A stretch of DNA of 64,000 nucleotides. It comes from an uncultured Rhizobiaceae group bacterium (GTDB taxonomy: Bacteria > Pseudomonadota > Alphaproteobacteria > Rhizobiales > Rhizobiaceae). Shown here piece after piece: positions 43,509 through 53,560 of the stretch (the first letter of the stretch is position 1; each line of letters begins with the position of its first letter). The translations under genes were made by a program, and so were the position numbers. The notes under the pieces are model-generated. The model was not told the DNA's origin and made no database searches. It worked only from the letters and a program-made list of their open reading frames with translations. Where the stretch lies: NCBI GenBank assembly GCA_937958815.1, contig CALGMR010000004.1:62001-126000 (forward strand), written 5' to 3'.

Positions 43509-44560
43509 GCCGCACCTGCCGTGTCTTCAGATTCAAGCCAACAAGCAGACTTTTGACCAGCCTGAACTTCAAACAATGGCGGATTGGCCGACCAACACCG
43601 TTCATGAGCCTCTTCGCACCGCGGGGCGAACGGACATGCAACAAGTGGACCTTTGAGATTGGGCGCTTGTCCGGGAATGCTCACCAAACGTTCCATGCGC
43701 AAACCTTCATCTGCAGGCAGTGTCTTTAAAAGCGCTCGCGTGTAGGGATGACGCGGATCATCATACAATTTATCCACATCTGCATATTCGACAATCTGTC
43801 CGCCATACATCACCGCCACGCGGTCAGCGATGCCAGCAACCACCCCAAGATCATGGGTGATCCAGACAATGGCCATGCCGAGCTTTTCGCGAAGGTCTTT
43901 CACCAGTTCGATGATTTGTGCCTGTACGGTTACATCAAGCGCTGTGGTGGGTTCATCGGCAATCAAAACCTTCGGGTCACAGGCCAGTGCAATGGCAATC
44001 ATAACCCGTTGGCGCATCCCGCCAGAAAACTGATGCGGAAAATCCTTCAGGCGATCACTTGCCGAAGGAATACCAACCAATTCAAGCAATTCCACCGCAC
44101 GGGCCCGTGCCTGCTTTTTGTTCATACCCATATGAATGCGCAGAGGTTCCATCAACTGAAAACCCACGGTGAAGACGGGGTTTAACGAAGTCATGGGGTC
44201 TTGAAAAATGAATCCAATGTCACCGCCGCGCAGGCTGCGAAGTTCATCTTCGCTGGCTTGCAATAAATCACGCCCATCAAACAGAACTTCTCCGTTTAGA
44301 ATTTTGGCTGGCGGCATTGGCAAGAGTTTCAACAATGACATCATGGAAACGCTTTTGCCCGAGCCAGATTCGCCCACAACGCCCAACAATTCGCCCGGCT
44401 TCAATGCAAAGCTGACATTGTTGACGGCATGGACCGTCCCGTCTTGCGTTTCAAAAACAGTTTGAAGGTCTCGCACCTCAAGCACATTGTCAGCACCATG
44501 TGCTTGCCCTGCTTGGGATTTCTCGTCTTCACTCAATTGACGCAACGTGCTCGATACCAT
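43505..44560 (-). CDS. Peptide-type ABC transporter ATP-binding protein, DppD/OppD family
   Basis: ATPase of 351 residues and first gene of the importer operon. Walker [12 protein letters not shown]-loop [12 protein letters not shown], signature [16 protein letters not shown], Walker [14 protein letters not shown] and H-loop WITHDLGVV. The C-terminal cysteine region is [16 protein letters not shown]. Starts 97 bp from the divergent ureohydrolase gene. The order D-F-receptor-B-C differs from the usual receptor-B-C-D-F order. Confidence 0.93.
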   Translation of the reverse strand: MVSSTLRQLSEDEKSQAGQAHGADNVLEVRDLQTVFETQDGTVHAVNNVSFALKPGELLGVVGESGSGKSVSMMSLLKLLPMPPAKILNGEVLFDGRDLLQASEDELRSLRGGDIGFIFQDPMTSLNPVFTVGFQLMEPLRIHMGMNKKQARARAVELLELVGIPSASDRLKDFPHQFSGGMRQRVMIAIALACDPKVLIADEPTTALDVTVQAQIIELVKDLREKLGMAIVWITHDLGVVAGIADRVAVMYGGQIVEYADVDKLYDDPRHPYTRALLKTLPADEGLRMERLVSIPGQAPNLKGPLVACPFAPRCEEAHERCWSANPPLFEVQAGQKSACWLESEDTAGAA

Positions 44561-44608
44561 TTCAAAACACTACTGCAACGACGGGGCTAAGCAAGTTGAA
44601 AATTTGCC

Positions 44609-44620
44609 ATTTGGTCAAAT
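44609..44620. promoter_or_regulatory. Candidate operator between ABC operon and ureohydrolase
   Basis: ATTTG-GT-CAAAT is a perfect dyad in the 97-bp divergent promoter. It resembles GntR-type half-sites around a TTGGTCAA core. Regulator gene not present nearby. Confidence 0.4.
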
Positions 44621-44657
44621 TATTTCAATATGTTCCAAACCAAACTGAGAGTCTCAA

Positions 44658-45632
44658 ATGACCAACGTAAATTTCCAGCCCGTTTCAGGTTTCGATCTCC
44701 CTCGATTTGCAGGCGTTCCCACCTTCATGCGCCTGCCTTACATTCCGCCTGACGACCCGATGTATAAGGACGTTGAAATAGGTCTTGTTGGTGTGCCGTG
44801 GGATGGCGGCACGACAAATCGGCCCGGCGCGCGACATGGCCCTCGTCAATTGCGCGATCTGTCCACCATGATCCGCGCCGTCCACCCTGTTTCCAAAATC
44901 AAACCATTTGAACTGTGCAATTGCGCCGATCTTGGCGACGTCTCACCTAACCCTGCTGACCTTATGGCGAGCTTGGAGCGCACAACACAGCAATTCTTAA
45001 AGCTAAAGAACGATGGAATCACTCCCCTCACGGCTGGGGGCGATCATCTTATCTCATTGCCAATCCTGCGCGGCCTGGCGTCCAATGGTGCGGTGGGCAT
45101 GATTCATTTTGACGCCCATACAGATTTGTTCAACGAATATTTTGGCGGCACCAAATACACACATGGCACGCCATTCAGGCGCGCAATCGAAGAAGGTTTG
45201 CTCGATCCCAAGCGCGTGGTTCAAATTGGCATACGCGGCACACAATACGACGGTGAGGATATTGAATTTGGTCGCGCAAACGGTGTCACGATTATTGAAA
45301 TAGAAGAAGTGATGGACCGTGGCCATAAAGATGTGATGACGCAGGCGCGGGAAATCGTTGGCACCGAAGAAACATATGTCAGTTTCGATATTGATTTCAT
45401 TGATCCTGCCTATGCACCTGGAACCGGAACACCCGAAATTGGCGGGCCCGACACATTTACGGCCCAGCAATTTGTTCGTGGGTTAGACGGTGTGAACATG
45501 ATTGGCGCAGATCTTGTAGAAGTGTCTCCACCATTTGATCCAAGCGGAAACACCGCATGGATTGGGGTATCCATCATGTTCGAGCTGTTGTGCATGTTGA
45601 CCAAAAGCAGGTCTAACCGCTCTTATACATAG
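44658..45632 (+). CDS. Agmatinase-family ureohydrolase (agmatinase / guanidinobutyrase / guanidinopropionase-like)
   Basis: Binuclear-manganese hydrolase that removes urea from a guanidino compound; 324 residues. Metal ligands are seen in GGDHLISLP, HFDAHTDLF and FDIDFIDPAYAPGTG. The N-terminus (FDLPRFAGVPTFMRLP) and GVPWDGGTTNRPGARHGPRQLR resemble the Pseudomonas GbuA/GpuA enzymes for guanidinobutyrate and guanidinopropionate more than biosynthetic SpeB (recollected similarity). Divergent from a five-gene ABC importer, implying uptake and hydrolysis of one compound. Exact substrate open. Confidence 0.9.
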   Translation: MTNVNFQPVSGFDLPRFAGVPTFMRLPYIPPDDPMYKDVEIGLVGVPWDGGTTNRPGARHGPRQLRDLSTMIRAVHPVSKIKPFELCNCADLGDVSPNPADLMASLERTTQQFLKLKNDGITPLTAGGDHLISLPILRGLASNGAVGMIHFDAHTDLFNEYFGGTKYTHGTPFRRAIEEGLLDPKRVVQIGIRGTQYDGEDIEFGRANGVTIIEIEEVMDRGHKDVMTQAREIVGTEETYVSFDIDFIDPAYAPGTGTPEIGGPDTFTAQQFVRGLDGVNMIGADLVEVSPPFDPSGNTAWIGVSIMFELLCMLTKSRSNRSYT

Positions 45633-45806
45633 CTTTCTCGCCGTTCGCCCACATAATGCCGCAATTTTGAATTTACTGGGTGATCGTCAAACGAAGTTTG
45701 CTCTTAACACTCTGTTAACCGAACTTCTTGAGGCACAATTAATGAGATTTGGTTATCAAATGCTCACCAAAACGAATTCAATTTTATCGGTTACAGGAGT
45801 CCGACC

Positions 45807-46343
45807 ATGGGCTTGATTATGAGCAATTCCAAATTCTCATCTTATTCCGTCGCATTGCCAGTGGCATTGCTGATCGCCGTTGCGGGTTGCGCGAAAAAGC
45901 AACCACTTCCCAACAACGCTGCGCAATTGGGCCTTAACGGTTCAAACACAGGCGGTGGTGCTGGCGCAGCAACTCCAGGTTCGGCCCGCGATTTCACAGT
46001 CAATGTTGGCGATCGTGTGTTTTTCACCACGGATTCAACGTCTCTGACCGCTGAAGCGCGTCAAACGCTGGACAAACAAGCTGCTTGGTTGGCGCGATAT
46101 TCCAGTTATCGCATCACGATTGAAGGCCATGCTGATGAGCGCGGCACACGCGAATACAACTTGGCGCTCGGCGCTCGCCGCGCTTCCGCGACACGTGATT
46201 ACTTGTCATCACGCGGTGTAAATCGCTCCCGCATCAACACTATTTCATTCGGCAAAGAACGCCCTGTGGCCGTTTGCAACGATATTTCTTGCTGGTCTCA
46301 AAACCGTCGCGCTGTGACGGTTCTAAGCGGTGGCAACAGCTAA
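45807..46343 (+). CDS. pal: Peptidoglycan-associated lipoprotein Pal
   Basis: Outer-membrane lipoprotein of the Tol-Pal envelope constriction system, 178 residues. Lipobox VAGC (about 27-30) is followed by a Gly/Asn-rich linker and an OmpA-like peptidoglycan-binding domain about 60-175 with YRITIEGHADERGTREYNLALG and FGKERP. AGGAG six bases before ATG 45807 fixes the start. cpoB, its usual partner, follows; tolQRAB is not upstream. Confidence 0.96.
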   Translation: MGLIMSNSKFSSYSVALPVALLIAVAGCAKKQPLPNNAAQLGLNGSNTGGGAGAATPGSARDFTVNVGDRVFFTTDSTSLTAEARQTLDKQAAWLARYSSYRITIEGHADERGTREYNLALGARRASATRDYLSSRGVNRSRINTISFGKERPVAVCNDISCWSQNRRAVTVLSGGNS

Positions 46344-46371
46344 GTTCAACACGAACACACGTCTTTTAAAG

Positions 46372-46418
46372 TGGCCCCTGCGCTTGAAAATTCTTCAAAA
46401 GCGTTTGGGGCCATTTTT
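46372..46418 (+). terminator. Terminator after pal
   Basis: TGGCCCC pairs with GGGGCCA, with an inner CGCTT/AAGCG stem, and is followed by TTTTTAT; it starts 29 bases after the pal stop. cpoB therefore probably has its own promoter or depends on readthrough. Confidence 0.85.
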
Positions 46419-46499
46419 ATCTTGAATTCCAAGCAAATTTTGGCCTGAATTAAAGGCACAATGGATTTCATACATTTACGCAATTAGGGGATACATATT

Positions 46500-47513
46500 A
46501 TGTCTGCAATGCGAACCGGCCTCGCCGTAACAGTCGCGGGAATGTTGATGATGAGCAGCGCCCACGCACAACGCCTTGTCCCATCAGTTGATATTCCACA
46601 AGTCAGTGGTTCAAGCAACAACAGCGCAGTTCAATTGGTTCAATCAAGCGATCAGTCGTTTCGCATCAACGATATGGAAAACACCATTCGCCAGTTGAAC
46701 GGTCGTGTTGAAGAACTGAATTTCCTTTTGCTACAGCTGCAAGAGAAGCTTCGCAAAATGGAACAAGACAATGAAAGTCGTTTCCAAGAGATCGAAGAAA
46801 AACAATCCGGATTGACTTACAATTCAACGGACGTCGCCAAAATCGACGATCAAGGAGACACAAGCCTGGGAAAGCTTGATCCGTCCGAGGAAAAAAATTC
46901 CGCGGACGGCAAAACTGAAACCACAGACAAAAAAGAATCGACCAAGCCCGTTGATACAGCTGAGACACCAGCGCCTCAACGAGGGTCCCTGCCCCGAGCT
47001 TTGGGCACTTTAACTTTCGACAATCAGGGCAATGTGATTGACACAAAACCCAGTGGGCCATTGCAACTAAATGTGCCCAAGAGCATTTTTGATGATGCCA
47101 GCACAGGCGTGGAAGCGGCCCAATTCGGCGCAACGCCAAAAGAAGTTTATGAAGCGGGTTTCACCGCCTATGAAAACCGAAACTACCCCTTAAGCACAAC
47201 CATTTTAAAAGCCATGGTCACAGCTTGGCCAAAAGATCCGCTGGTTGGAAAAGCACGCTATTACCTGGCTGAAAGCCTGTTTTGGCAAAAGAAATATTAC
47301 CAAGCTGCAGACCTGCATCTCAACACCCATCGTGATTTTCCTGAAGCCGATACGGCAGCTGACAATCTGCTCGGTCTCGGCCTTGCTCTTGCAGGGCTAA
47401 ACCAACGAGAAGTCGCCTGCGCAACCTATGCGGAAGTGTTACAGCAATATCCTGATTCTGCGCCGCGTTTGGAAAAGCGCATCAAAGATGAACAGGCCAG
47501 CACCAAGTGCTAA
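46500..47513 (+). CDS. cpoB: Cell division coordinator CpoB (YbgF)
   Basis: Periplasmic protein of 337 residues that links Tol-Pal to peptidoglycan synthesis at the septum (family knowledge). Signal peptide about 1-23 (MMSSAHAQ). A trimerising coiled coil about 50-100 (DMENTIRQLNGRVEELNFLLLQLQEKLRKMEQ), a low-complexity charged linker about 105-170, and C-terminal TPR repeats about 218-335 (YEAGFTAYENRNYPLSTTILKAMV, YYLAESLFWQKKYYQAADLHL). Its last codons overlap the tilS start. Confidence 0.93.
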   Translation: MSAMRTGLAVTVAGMLMMSSAHAQRLVPSVDIPQVSGSSNNSAVQLVQSSDQSFRINDMENTIRQLNGRVEELNFLLLQLQEKLRKMEQDNESRFQEIEEKQSGLTYNSTDVAKIDDQGDTSLGKLDPSEEKNSADGKTETTDKKESTKPVDTAETPAPQRGSLPRALGTLTFDNQGNVIDTKPSGPLQLNVPKSIFDDASTGVEAAQFGATPKEVYEAGFTAYENRNYPLSTTILKAMVTAWPKDPLVGKARYYLAESLFWQKKYYQAADLHLNTHRDFPEADTAADNLLGLGLALAGLNQREVACATYAEVLQQYPDSAPRLEKRIKDEQASTKC

Positions 47514-48634
47514 TCAAAACAGATGATGCACCAGATGGCCCCATTCTTGTGGCCGTTTCTGGCGGCAGCGATTCACTTGCCATTTTGCATCTCGTCCAAA
47601 AGGCCTTACCGAAGCGTACACTATATGCAGCGACAGTTGATCATGGGCTAAGGCCGGAAGCCGCAGACGAAGCAAAATTTGTCGCCGAAATCTGTAGCAA
47701 GCTGGATATTCCTCACGTCACCTTACAATGGTCACCGAAAAGCGACCGCTCTTCCCAATCAGCACGTTTTGCACGTTATGAACTATTGGCGGCCCATGCG
47801 CACCAAGTGGGCGCCAAAACAATCGCCTTGGGACACACATTGGACGACCAAGCCGAGACTTTATTGATGCGGTCTCTGCGTGCCAAATCGACCAGCGGCA
47901 CACGGGGTTTGTCGGGCATGACCCCGTTTTCGGCTTATGAAGATATCAAACTGTGGCGTTCCGCCTTGGCGGCCAGACGCAAAGCGCTCCAAGAGTTTTT
48001 ACAACATCAGGGGCAGGACTGGATCAATGATCCGTCCAATGAAAAACTTGAATCCGAACGGGTTCGAATTCGCAATTTTCTCAACAGTCAAAACAGTTTT
48101 TTCCCCAACCACGAAGCGATTGCACGTTTGGCTGCTCTATCTGCAAAATCAAGACTATGGCTTGGGCAACAAACGGCCAACGCAATTACGTCCCATTGCA
48201 CGATCAGTGCAGATGGAGCAGCACAATTTCATTGCCCAAGCTATCTGCCTCTTCTTGTCGCCATTGATGTTGTGTCGACCCTCGTGCTCACCATTGGAGG
48301 GATGCCATTTCGTCCATCCGTTTCTAAACTGCGCACGCCAGCACTTGCAGCGAAACAGGGCACTCAATCCAAATGCGCGGTTGGCCGATGTCTGTTGACT
48401 TCAAAATCCCACACACTGACCATCGAGCGCGAACCACGAAACATCCCCCCTCTGCCCCAGCTTTTGCAAACAAAACAAATCTATGATGGCACTTGGACTT
48501 TGGCCAAAGGCAAAAAGCCCACACCATTTATTGTTGCATTAGAGAGATTTCGAACCGAAGTGGATGATCCTGTTTATTTGGCTGTTCAAAAACTGGTCTC
48601 AAAACGGCCATTCCCGAGTGTTTATTCAACATAA
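47507..48634 (+). CDS. tilS: tRNA(Ile)-lysidine synthase
   Basis: Modifies C34 of the CAU-anticodon isoleucine tRNA to lysidine so that it reads AUA; cytoplasmic. 375 residues, shorter than the E. coli enzyme of about 430. The PP-loop VAVSGGSDSLAILHL (about 15-29), DHGLRPEA and GHTLDDQAETLLMR are diagnostic. The start is GTG 47507, overlapping cpoB by seven bases. The C-terminal part is less conserved and may be a reduced tRNA-binding domain. Confidence 0.92.
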   Translation: MLIKTDDAPDGPILVAVSGGSDSLAILHLVQKALPKRTLYAATVDHGLRPEAADEAKFVAEICSKLDIPHVTLQWSPKSDRSSQSARFARYELLAAHAHQVGAKTIALGHTLDDQAETLLMRSLRAKSTSGTRGLSGMTPFSAYEDIKLWRSALAARRKALQEFLQHQGQDWINDPSNEKLESERVRIRNFLNSQNSFFPNHEAIARLAALSAKSRLWLGQQTANAITSHCTISADGAAQFHCPSYLPLLVAIDVVSTLVLTIGGMPFRPSVSKLRTPALAAKQGTQSKCAVGRCLLTSKSHTLTIEREPRNIPPLPQLLQTKQIYDGTWTLAKGKKPTPFIVALERFRTEVDDPVYLAVQKLVSKRPFPSVYST

Positions 48635-48750
48635 AGAGAGGAATTGCCGCATATGGCATTCCGCACCTTGGCAGAGAGCCTTTTGAACCCTATCTTGGCT
48701 CAAAGATATTTATCGCGACATCACCGATCGCACCATCAGGATAATTCTCT

Positions 48751-50676
48751 ATGAATCCGAACTTCCGCAATTTTGCACTTTGGGGCCTCATCGCACTCCT
48801 TTTGATTGCCCTTTTCCAAATGTTCCAATCCCCATCGGGCCAAGGCGCGACCACGGAAGTGGCTTATTCTAAATTTTTGGAAGCCGTTGATAAAAACCGC
48901 GTCAAATCAGTCACCATTTCTGGGGACCGGATCAGCGGCGCTTATACGGATTCAGCGACTGGTTTCACCACCTACGCGCCCCAAGACCCTGAACTGGTCA
49001 AGCGTCTTGAAGCAAAAAATATCGAGATCACCGCCAAACCCGCGACCGATGGTCGTTCAGGTTTCATGGGCATGTTGATCAATTGGCTTCCACTGATCGT
49101 GATCATTGGTATCTGGATTTTCATCATGCGCCAAATGCAGTCGGGCCAAGGCAAGGCAATGGGTTTCGGCAAATCGAAAGCCAAACTTTTGACCGAAGCT
49201 CATGGCCGCGTGACGTTTGATGATGTTGCTGGTGTTGATGAAGCCAAGGAAGATCTGGTTGAAATAGTAGACTTTTTGCGCGATCCGCAAAAATTCCAAC
49301 GCCTCGGCGGAAAAATGCCCCACGGCGTTTTGCTTGTTGGCCCGCCAGGAACGGGTAAAACACTGACTGCACGTGCAGTTGCTGGCGAAGCCAATGTTCC
49401 ATTTTTCACAATTTCGGGTTCTGATTTTGTAGAAATGTTCGTGGGTGTTGGTGCAAGCCGGGTGCGCGATATGTTCGAGCAAGCCAAGAAAAACGCGCCT
49501 TGCATCGTTTTCATTGACGAAATCGACGCAGTCGGTCGTCACCGCGGAGCCGGAATCGGCGGCGGAAATGACGAACGCGAACAAACACTCAACCAATTGC
49601 TCGTCGAGATGGACGGCTTTGAGACCAATGAAGGCATCATCTTGATCGCCGCGACCAACCGCCCGGACGTTCTTGACCCGGCACTGCTGCGTCCAGGTCG
49701 TTTTGACCGTCAGGTGGTTGTTGGCAATCCAGACATTGTTGGCCGCGAAGCAATTTTGAAGGTGCATGTGAAGAATGTGCCGCTTGCACCAAATGTTGAC
49801 CTGAAAGTTATCGCACGCGGAACGCCCGGGTTTTCCGGTGCCGACTTGATGAACCTGGTCAACGAAGCGGCCCTATTGGCTGCGCGCCGTGAAAAGCGCT
49901 TGGTTACGGCACAAGAATTTGACGATGCCAAAGACAAAGTCATGATGGGTGCTGAGCGCCGTTCTATGGTGATGTCCGAAGAAGAAAAGCGCAACACGGC
50001 TTACCACGAAGCGGGTCATGCACTGGTTGCCATCACGGTTCCATCGTCTCACCCCGTTCACAAAGCAACCATCATCCCGCGCGGTCGCGCCTTGGGCATG
50101 GTGATGCAATTGCCGGAACGTGACCAAATTTCCATGTCATACGAAGAAATGACATCACGCTTGGCTGTTATGATGGCAGGCCGTGTGGCGGAAGAGCTGA
50201 CTTTTGGCAAGAAGAATGTCACCTCAGGCGCCCAATCTGACATTCAACAAGCCACGCGCTTGGCCCGTGCCATGGTCACCCAATGGGGCTATTCGGACAA
50301 ATTGGGCAAAGTTGATTACGGCCAAGACCAACAAGAACCAATGATGATGCCATCAAAAAATGTTTCGGAAGAAACTGCGCAAATAATCGATGAAGAAGTG
50401 CGCCGTTTGGTGGATGAAGGCTTTGCATCGGCCAAGAAGATTCTCACAAAACGCAAGAAAGACCTTGAAGCTATTGCTCAAGGCCTGTTGGAATATGAAA
50501 CGCTTACAGGTTCTGAAATAGATGAGTTGTTGAACGGGAAACCACCGTCCCGCGACATGGGTGACGACACACCACCATCTCGCGGAAGTGCGGTGCCAAA
50601 AACCGGCACCAAACCCTCAAAAGGCAAAAAAGGTGGTGCGTCCGACACAGGCGGTATGGAGCCCAATCCAACATAA
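48751..50676 (+). CDS. ftsH: ATP-dependent zinc metalloprotease FtsH
   Basis: Membrane-anchored AAA+ protease of 641 residues that degrades unstable membrane and regulatory proteins. Two helices flank a periplasmic domain (about 5-24 and 104-125). AAA+ motifs: Walker A GPPGTGKT, Walker [17 protein letters not shown] and second region of homology [21 protein letters not shown]. Zinc site H419EAGH423. The C-terminus is Gly/Pro/Ser-rich. Between tilS and glmM as in many alphaproteobacteria, with its own terminator. Confidence 0.98.
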   Translation: MNPNFRNFALWGLIALLLIALFQMFQSPSGQGATTEVAYSKFLEAVDKNRVKSVTISGDRISGAYTDSATGFTTYAPQDPELVKRLEAKNIEITAKPATDGRSGFMGMLINWLPLIVIIGIWIFIMRQMQSGQGKAMGFGKSKAKLLTEAHGRVTFDDVAGVDEAKEDLVEIVDFLRDPQKFQRLGGKMPHGVLLVGPPGTGKTLTARAVAGEANVPFFTISGSDFVEMFVGVGASRVRDMFEQAKKNAPCIVFIDEIDAVGRHRGAGIGGGNDEREQTLNQLLVEMDGFETNEGIILIAATNRPDVLDPALLRPGRFDRQVVVGNPDIVGREAILKVHVKNVPLAPNVDLKVIARGTPGFSGADLMNLVNEAALLAARREKRLVTAQEFDDAKDKVMMGAERRSMVMSEEEKRNTAYHEAGHALVAITVPSSHPVHKATIIPRGRALGMVMQLPERDQISMSYEEMTSRLAVMMAGRVAEELTFGKKNVTSGAQSDIQQATRLARAMVTQWGYSDKLGKVDYGQDQQEPMMMPSKNVSEETAQIIDEEVRRLVDEGFASAKKILTKRKKDLEAIAQGLLEYETLTGSEIDELLNGKPPSRDMGDDTPPSRGSAVPKTGTKPSKGKKGGASDTGGMEPNPT

Positions 50677-50708
50677 TAAACGGTTGGAAAACCCAAATAT
50701 TTTTAAGG

Positions 50709-50743
50709 AACGCATCACGTTTAAAACCGTGGTGCGTTTTTTT
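50709..50743 (+). terminator. Terminator after ftsH
   Basis: AACGCATCACG pairs with CGTGGTGCGTT (11 bp, one T-G pair) around TTTAAAAC and is followed by six more T residues, 33 bases after the ftsH stop. Confidence 0.9.
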
Positions 50744-51020
50744 GTATCATCCTGGTCGTTGTCAATTCCCCATTTAGCTGCCGTTAACCACAATTCTTAA
50801 TTCATCCGCTGTGACGACCAGTTTCACTGCAAAACGTGGTACAGTGAATGAATGGTAAGCTTTTTGTCTCAAATTGGTGACAATTCAGATTGTGTGAATG
50901 TGTTGTCACAATTTGTTAACATCAAAACTCTCGATTTCTGCTAGAGAACGGCGAATGGCGGGTGAGTAATCTTAAAAAGCGGAAATCCGCTTAGCACAAC
51001 ACTGCAGCAGGACGGGGCTC
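50744..51020. other. Intergenic region upstream of glmM
   Basis: No gene is seen between the ftsH terminator and glmM. A dyad GTGACAA (50877-50883) / TTGTCAC (50903-50909) with a 19-base spacer lies in an AT-rich stretch and may be an operator or 5' UTR structure. AGGACGGGG before 51021 supplies the glmM ribosome site. Confidence 0.4.
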
Positions 51021-52373
51021 ATGAGCAACAAAAGAAAATATTTCGGAACCGATGGCATTCGCGGATACGCCAACAAATCTCCGATGACAGCTGAAACAGC
51101 CATGAAAGTCGGTATGGCCGCTGGTGTGGCTTTCAAGCGCGGCAACCACCGCCACCGCGTCGTGATTGGTAAAGATACTCGCCTGTCCGGCTATATGATC
51201 GAAAACGCATTGGTGGCAGGTTTCACTGCAGCCGGTATGGATGTTTTCTTGCTTGGCCCCGTACCAACCCCTGCGGTTGCAATGCTGACACGCTCTTTGC
51301 GCTCAGACATCGGTGTGATGATTTCAGCTTCGCACAACGCCTACCATGACAATGGCATTAAGCTGTTCGGCCCCAACGGATTCAAGTTGTCCGACGAGAT
51401 CGAACTGGAAATCGAACGTTTGATGGACACAGATCTCACACCGCAACTGGCAAGCGGCCACAACATTGGGCGCGCCAAACGTGTTGAAGGTGTTCACGAC
51501 CGTTACATCGAATTTGCAAAACGCACCCTACCCCGCAAAATGTCTCTTGAAGGCCTGCGCGTTGTTGTCGATTGTGCAAATGGCGCGGCTTACAAAGTGG
51601 CACCAGCTGCGCTTTGGGAACTGGGCGCAGACGTTGTGACCATTGGTGCAGAACCTGATGGCATCAACATCAATGCAGAATGTGGTTCAACCCACACCGC
51701 TGCCCTATCTCGCAAGGTCAACGAAGTGCGCGCAGATATCGGCATTGCGCTTGATGGTGACGCAGACCGTGTGATCATCGTCGACGAAAAGTCAAACGTT
51801 GTGGACGGCGACCAGTTAATGGCAGTTATGGCGCAATCCTGGAAAGAAAACGAAAAACTCTCAGGCGACGGTGTGGTCGCAACCATTATGTCTAACCTTG
51901 GGTTGGAACGTTTCTTGGGCGACCATGGCATGAACCTGGCGCGCACAGCCGTGGGCGACCGCTATGTGGTCGAGCACATGCGCAAAAACGGATACAATGT
52001 GGGTGGCGAACAATCTGGCCACATTGTTTTGTCTGACTATTGCACCACCGGCGATGGCCTTATTGCTGCATTGCAGGTTTTGTCTGTTGTGCAAGGCTGG
52101 GACAAACCCGTCAGCGAAGTGTGCTCACGTTTTGAACCCGTTCCGCAAATTCTGCGCAATGTTCGCTACAGCGAAGGCGACCCGTTGAAAGACAAGCTGG
52201 TCAAAGAATCCATTTCAGAAGGCAAAAACCGCCTCGCAAACACTGGCCGTGTGGTTATCCGCGCTTCTGGCACAGAGCCGCTTATCCGTGTGATGGCAGA
52301 AGGTGATGATGCTGGCCTCGTGCGCAATGTCGTCGACGACATTTGCACCACTCTGCAAAAAATAGCTGCTTAA
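51021..52373 (+). CDS. glmM: Phosphoglucosamine mutase
   Basis: Interconverts glucosamine 6-phosphate and 1-phosphate for UDP-GlcNAc, hence peptidoglycan and LPS; 450 residues. Start motif [13 protein letters not shown], phospho-serine loop [17 protein letters not shown] (Ser104), metal loop [11 protein letters not shown], and sugar-binding [10 protein letters not shown] plus phosphate loop [12 protein letters not shown]. Transcribed from its own region after the ftsH terminator. No strong terminator follows, only a weak CAGC/GCTG hairpin with six T residues near 52381-52406. Confidence 0.97.
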   Translation: MSNKRKYFGTDGIRGYANKSPMTAETAMKVGMAAGVAFKRGNHRHRVVIGKDTRLSGYMIENALVAGFTAAGMDVFLLGPVPTPAVAMLTRSLRSDIGVMISASHNAYHDNGIKLFGPNGFKLSDEIELEIERLMDTDLTPQLASGHNIGRAKRVEGVHDRYIEFAKRTLPRKMSLEGLRVVVDCANGAAYKVAPAALWELGADVVTIGAEPDGININAECGSTHTAALSRKVNEVRADIGIALDGDADRVIIVDEKSNVVDGDQLMAVMAQSWKENEKLSGDGVVATIMSNLGLERFLGDHGMNLARTAVGDRYVVEHMRKNGYNVGGEQSGHIVLSDYCTTGDGLIAALQVLSVVQGWDKPVSEVCSRFEPVPQILRNVRYSEGDPLKDKLVKESISEGKNRLANTGRVVIRASGTEPLIRVMAEGDDAGLVRNVVDDICTTLQKIAA

Positions 52374-52560
52374 AAACTTCAGCAATTTTACCGCTGTTTT
52401 TTCGCTGCGATGGGCACATACCAATCGCAGGAGGCTGCAATGTGGCCAAAATCCGCGCTCGTGCTGCAAACGGAAAAGCACCGTTTATGATATCGCGTTC
52501 TCTTCCTAATGTTCGGACGCAGTCAAACTCGGGCCAAGAGTGGATAACTAGGGATGTAAA

Positions 52561-52577
52561 AGTCCGCTATGCGGACT
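52561..52577 (-). terminator. Hairpin, possible terminator of the acetyltransferase gene
   Basis: AGTCCGC-TAT-GCGGACT is a perfect 7-bp dyad. On the minus strand it is followed by TTTT and lies about 95 bases beyond the acetyltransferase stop. The U-tract is short. Confidence 0.5.
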
Positions 52578-52671
52578 AAGTCATAAAAGTAGCTCTGCCG
52601 CTTTTAGACAAATATTCCATTCATTCAGTCATGCGGCACGGCCAATCTGACCGTGCCACACAAGGCGTTCG

Positions 52672-53133
52672 TTATTTGAGGGATTTCCGGAAAATGACTT
52701 TGTCATCACCCGCTGTCCAAAAATCACGGATACGCGCTTCTTCCGAGTAATCGTTTTTACGGTAAAACTCGCGGGTCTGTGCGAACTCGTCCGCTCCTGA
52801 CGTGTCGGCAATCAAAACACGATGGCCGCTCTCTCGAAGATTGGATTCAAGCTCTCTGACGATTGCACCGCCTGCACCGTTTCCCTGCTTTTCAGGAAGA
52901 ACAGCAATAGCAAGCATGTTCCATGTGCCTTCCGTCAACGCCTCTGGTTTGGCGTAACAGAAACCAATGGCTTTGCCGTCTGCTTCACAAGTCAGCCAGA
53001 CGTCTTCGCTTTCCTCGGCGGAAAGGAAGTCGCTCACCATATCAGGAAGCATTTCACTTGGAAAAAGCACCGTGCCATCCAGCACCAATTTAAGGGCTGG
53101 AATGTCCTCGGACTTTGTTGGTCTAATTTTCAT
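52672..53133 (-). CDS. GNAT-family N-acetyltransferase
   Basis: Small acetyltransferase of 153 residues. MKIRPTKSEDIPALKLVLDG begins the fold. Motif A, WNMLAIAVLPEKQGNGAGGAIVRELESNL, provides the acetyl-CoA pyrophosphate loop (Q-x-x-G-x-G/A-like QGNGAGG), and FAQTREFYRKNDYSEEARIRDFW ends it with the common C-terminal strand motif. It stands alone between glmM and a gene-poor stretch. Substrate unknown. Confidence 0.88.
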   Translation of the reverse strand: MKIRPTKSEDIPALKLVLDGTVLFPSEMLPDMVSDFLSAEESEDVWLTCEADGKAIGFCYAKPEALTEGTWNMLAIAVLPEKQGNGAGGAIVRELESNLRESGHRVLIADTSGADEFAQTREFYRKNDYSEEARIRDFWTAGDDKVIFRKSLK

Positions 53134-53293
53134 TGTAATCGTCTTTCAATATGCCGATGCTCAAGCGATTTGAGCTTGAAGCAACGGGCTTCGAACCTGT
53201 CACTCACGTTAAATTTTCAATGGTTAGTGAAATTATTCAGGCCGCAAAGAAGGGAAGGCTTAAACGAAAAATCGTCAACCTTTTTTAGTCGGC

Positions 53294-53311
53294 AGTCCCA
53301 TAAATGGGACT
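53294..53311. repeat. Perfect 18-bp palindrome-type repeat
   Basis: AGTCCCAT-AA-ATGGGACT has 8-bp arms and only a two-base centre, with no U-run on either strand. More like a protein-binding dyad or a recombination scar than a terminator. Confidence 0.5.
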
Positions 53312-53397
53312 AGCGGTTTCCCGCAATCGTGAACATAAAATCTCCATCGCCTGACTTCTTTGCCAAGCGTCTGAAATCAATATCAATTTTAAACAAA

Positions 53398-53419
53398 AGC
53401 CGCAACTAGATTTGCGGCT
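53398..53419 (-). terminator. Terminator after the aldo/keto reductase gene
   Basis: AGCCGCAA-ctagat-TTGCGGCT is a perfect 8-bp stem. On the minus strand it is followed by TTTGTTT, about 140 bases past the stop at 53561. Confidence 0.7.
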
Positions 53420-53560
53420 GTCGCAATTAGTGGCCACAAGACTCATTGGCGTTGGCGCTATGAGCTCGAAGCTGACCTTAGTACTATTTCTTCAAACAAA
53501 TATCGACTGAAATACAGGTATTCGTTCACCCGTCGCCAAATTCAAAAATGCAGCACGAAG

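Larger units (their letters stand above)
53134..53560. other. Gene-poor region between acetyltransferase and aldo/keto reductase
   Basis: 427 bp without a convincing gene. A 22-codon reading frame at 53220-53288 (MVSEIIQAAKKGRLKRKIVNLF) is too short to support. The region holds the 18-bp palindrome at 53294-53311 and the aldo/keto reductase terminator at 53398-53419. Confidence 0.5.

Noticed and set aside
44561-44657. Guanidine riboswitch upstream of the ureohydrolase
   Set aside because: The 97-bp gap shows a short dyad but no ykkC-type conserved blocks or paired ACGR hairpins.
53220-53288. 22-codon small gene
   Set aside because: No ribosome site of note, no similarity and no neighbour support; length alone is not evidence.
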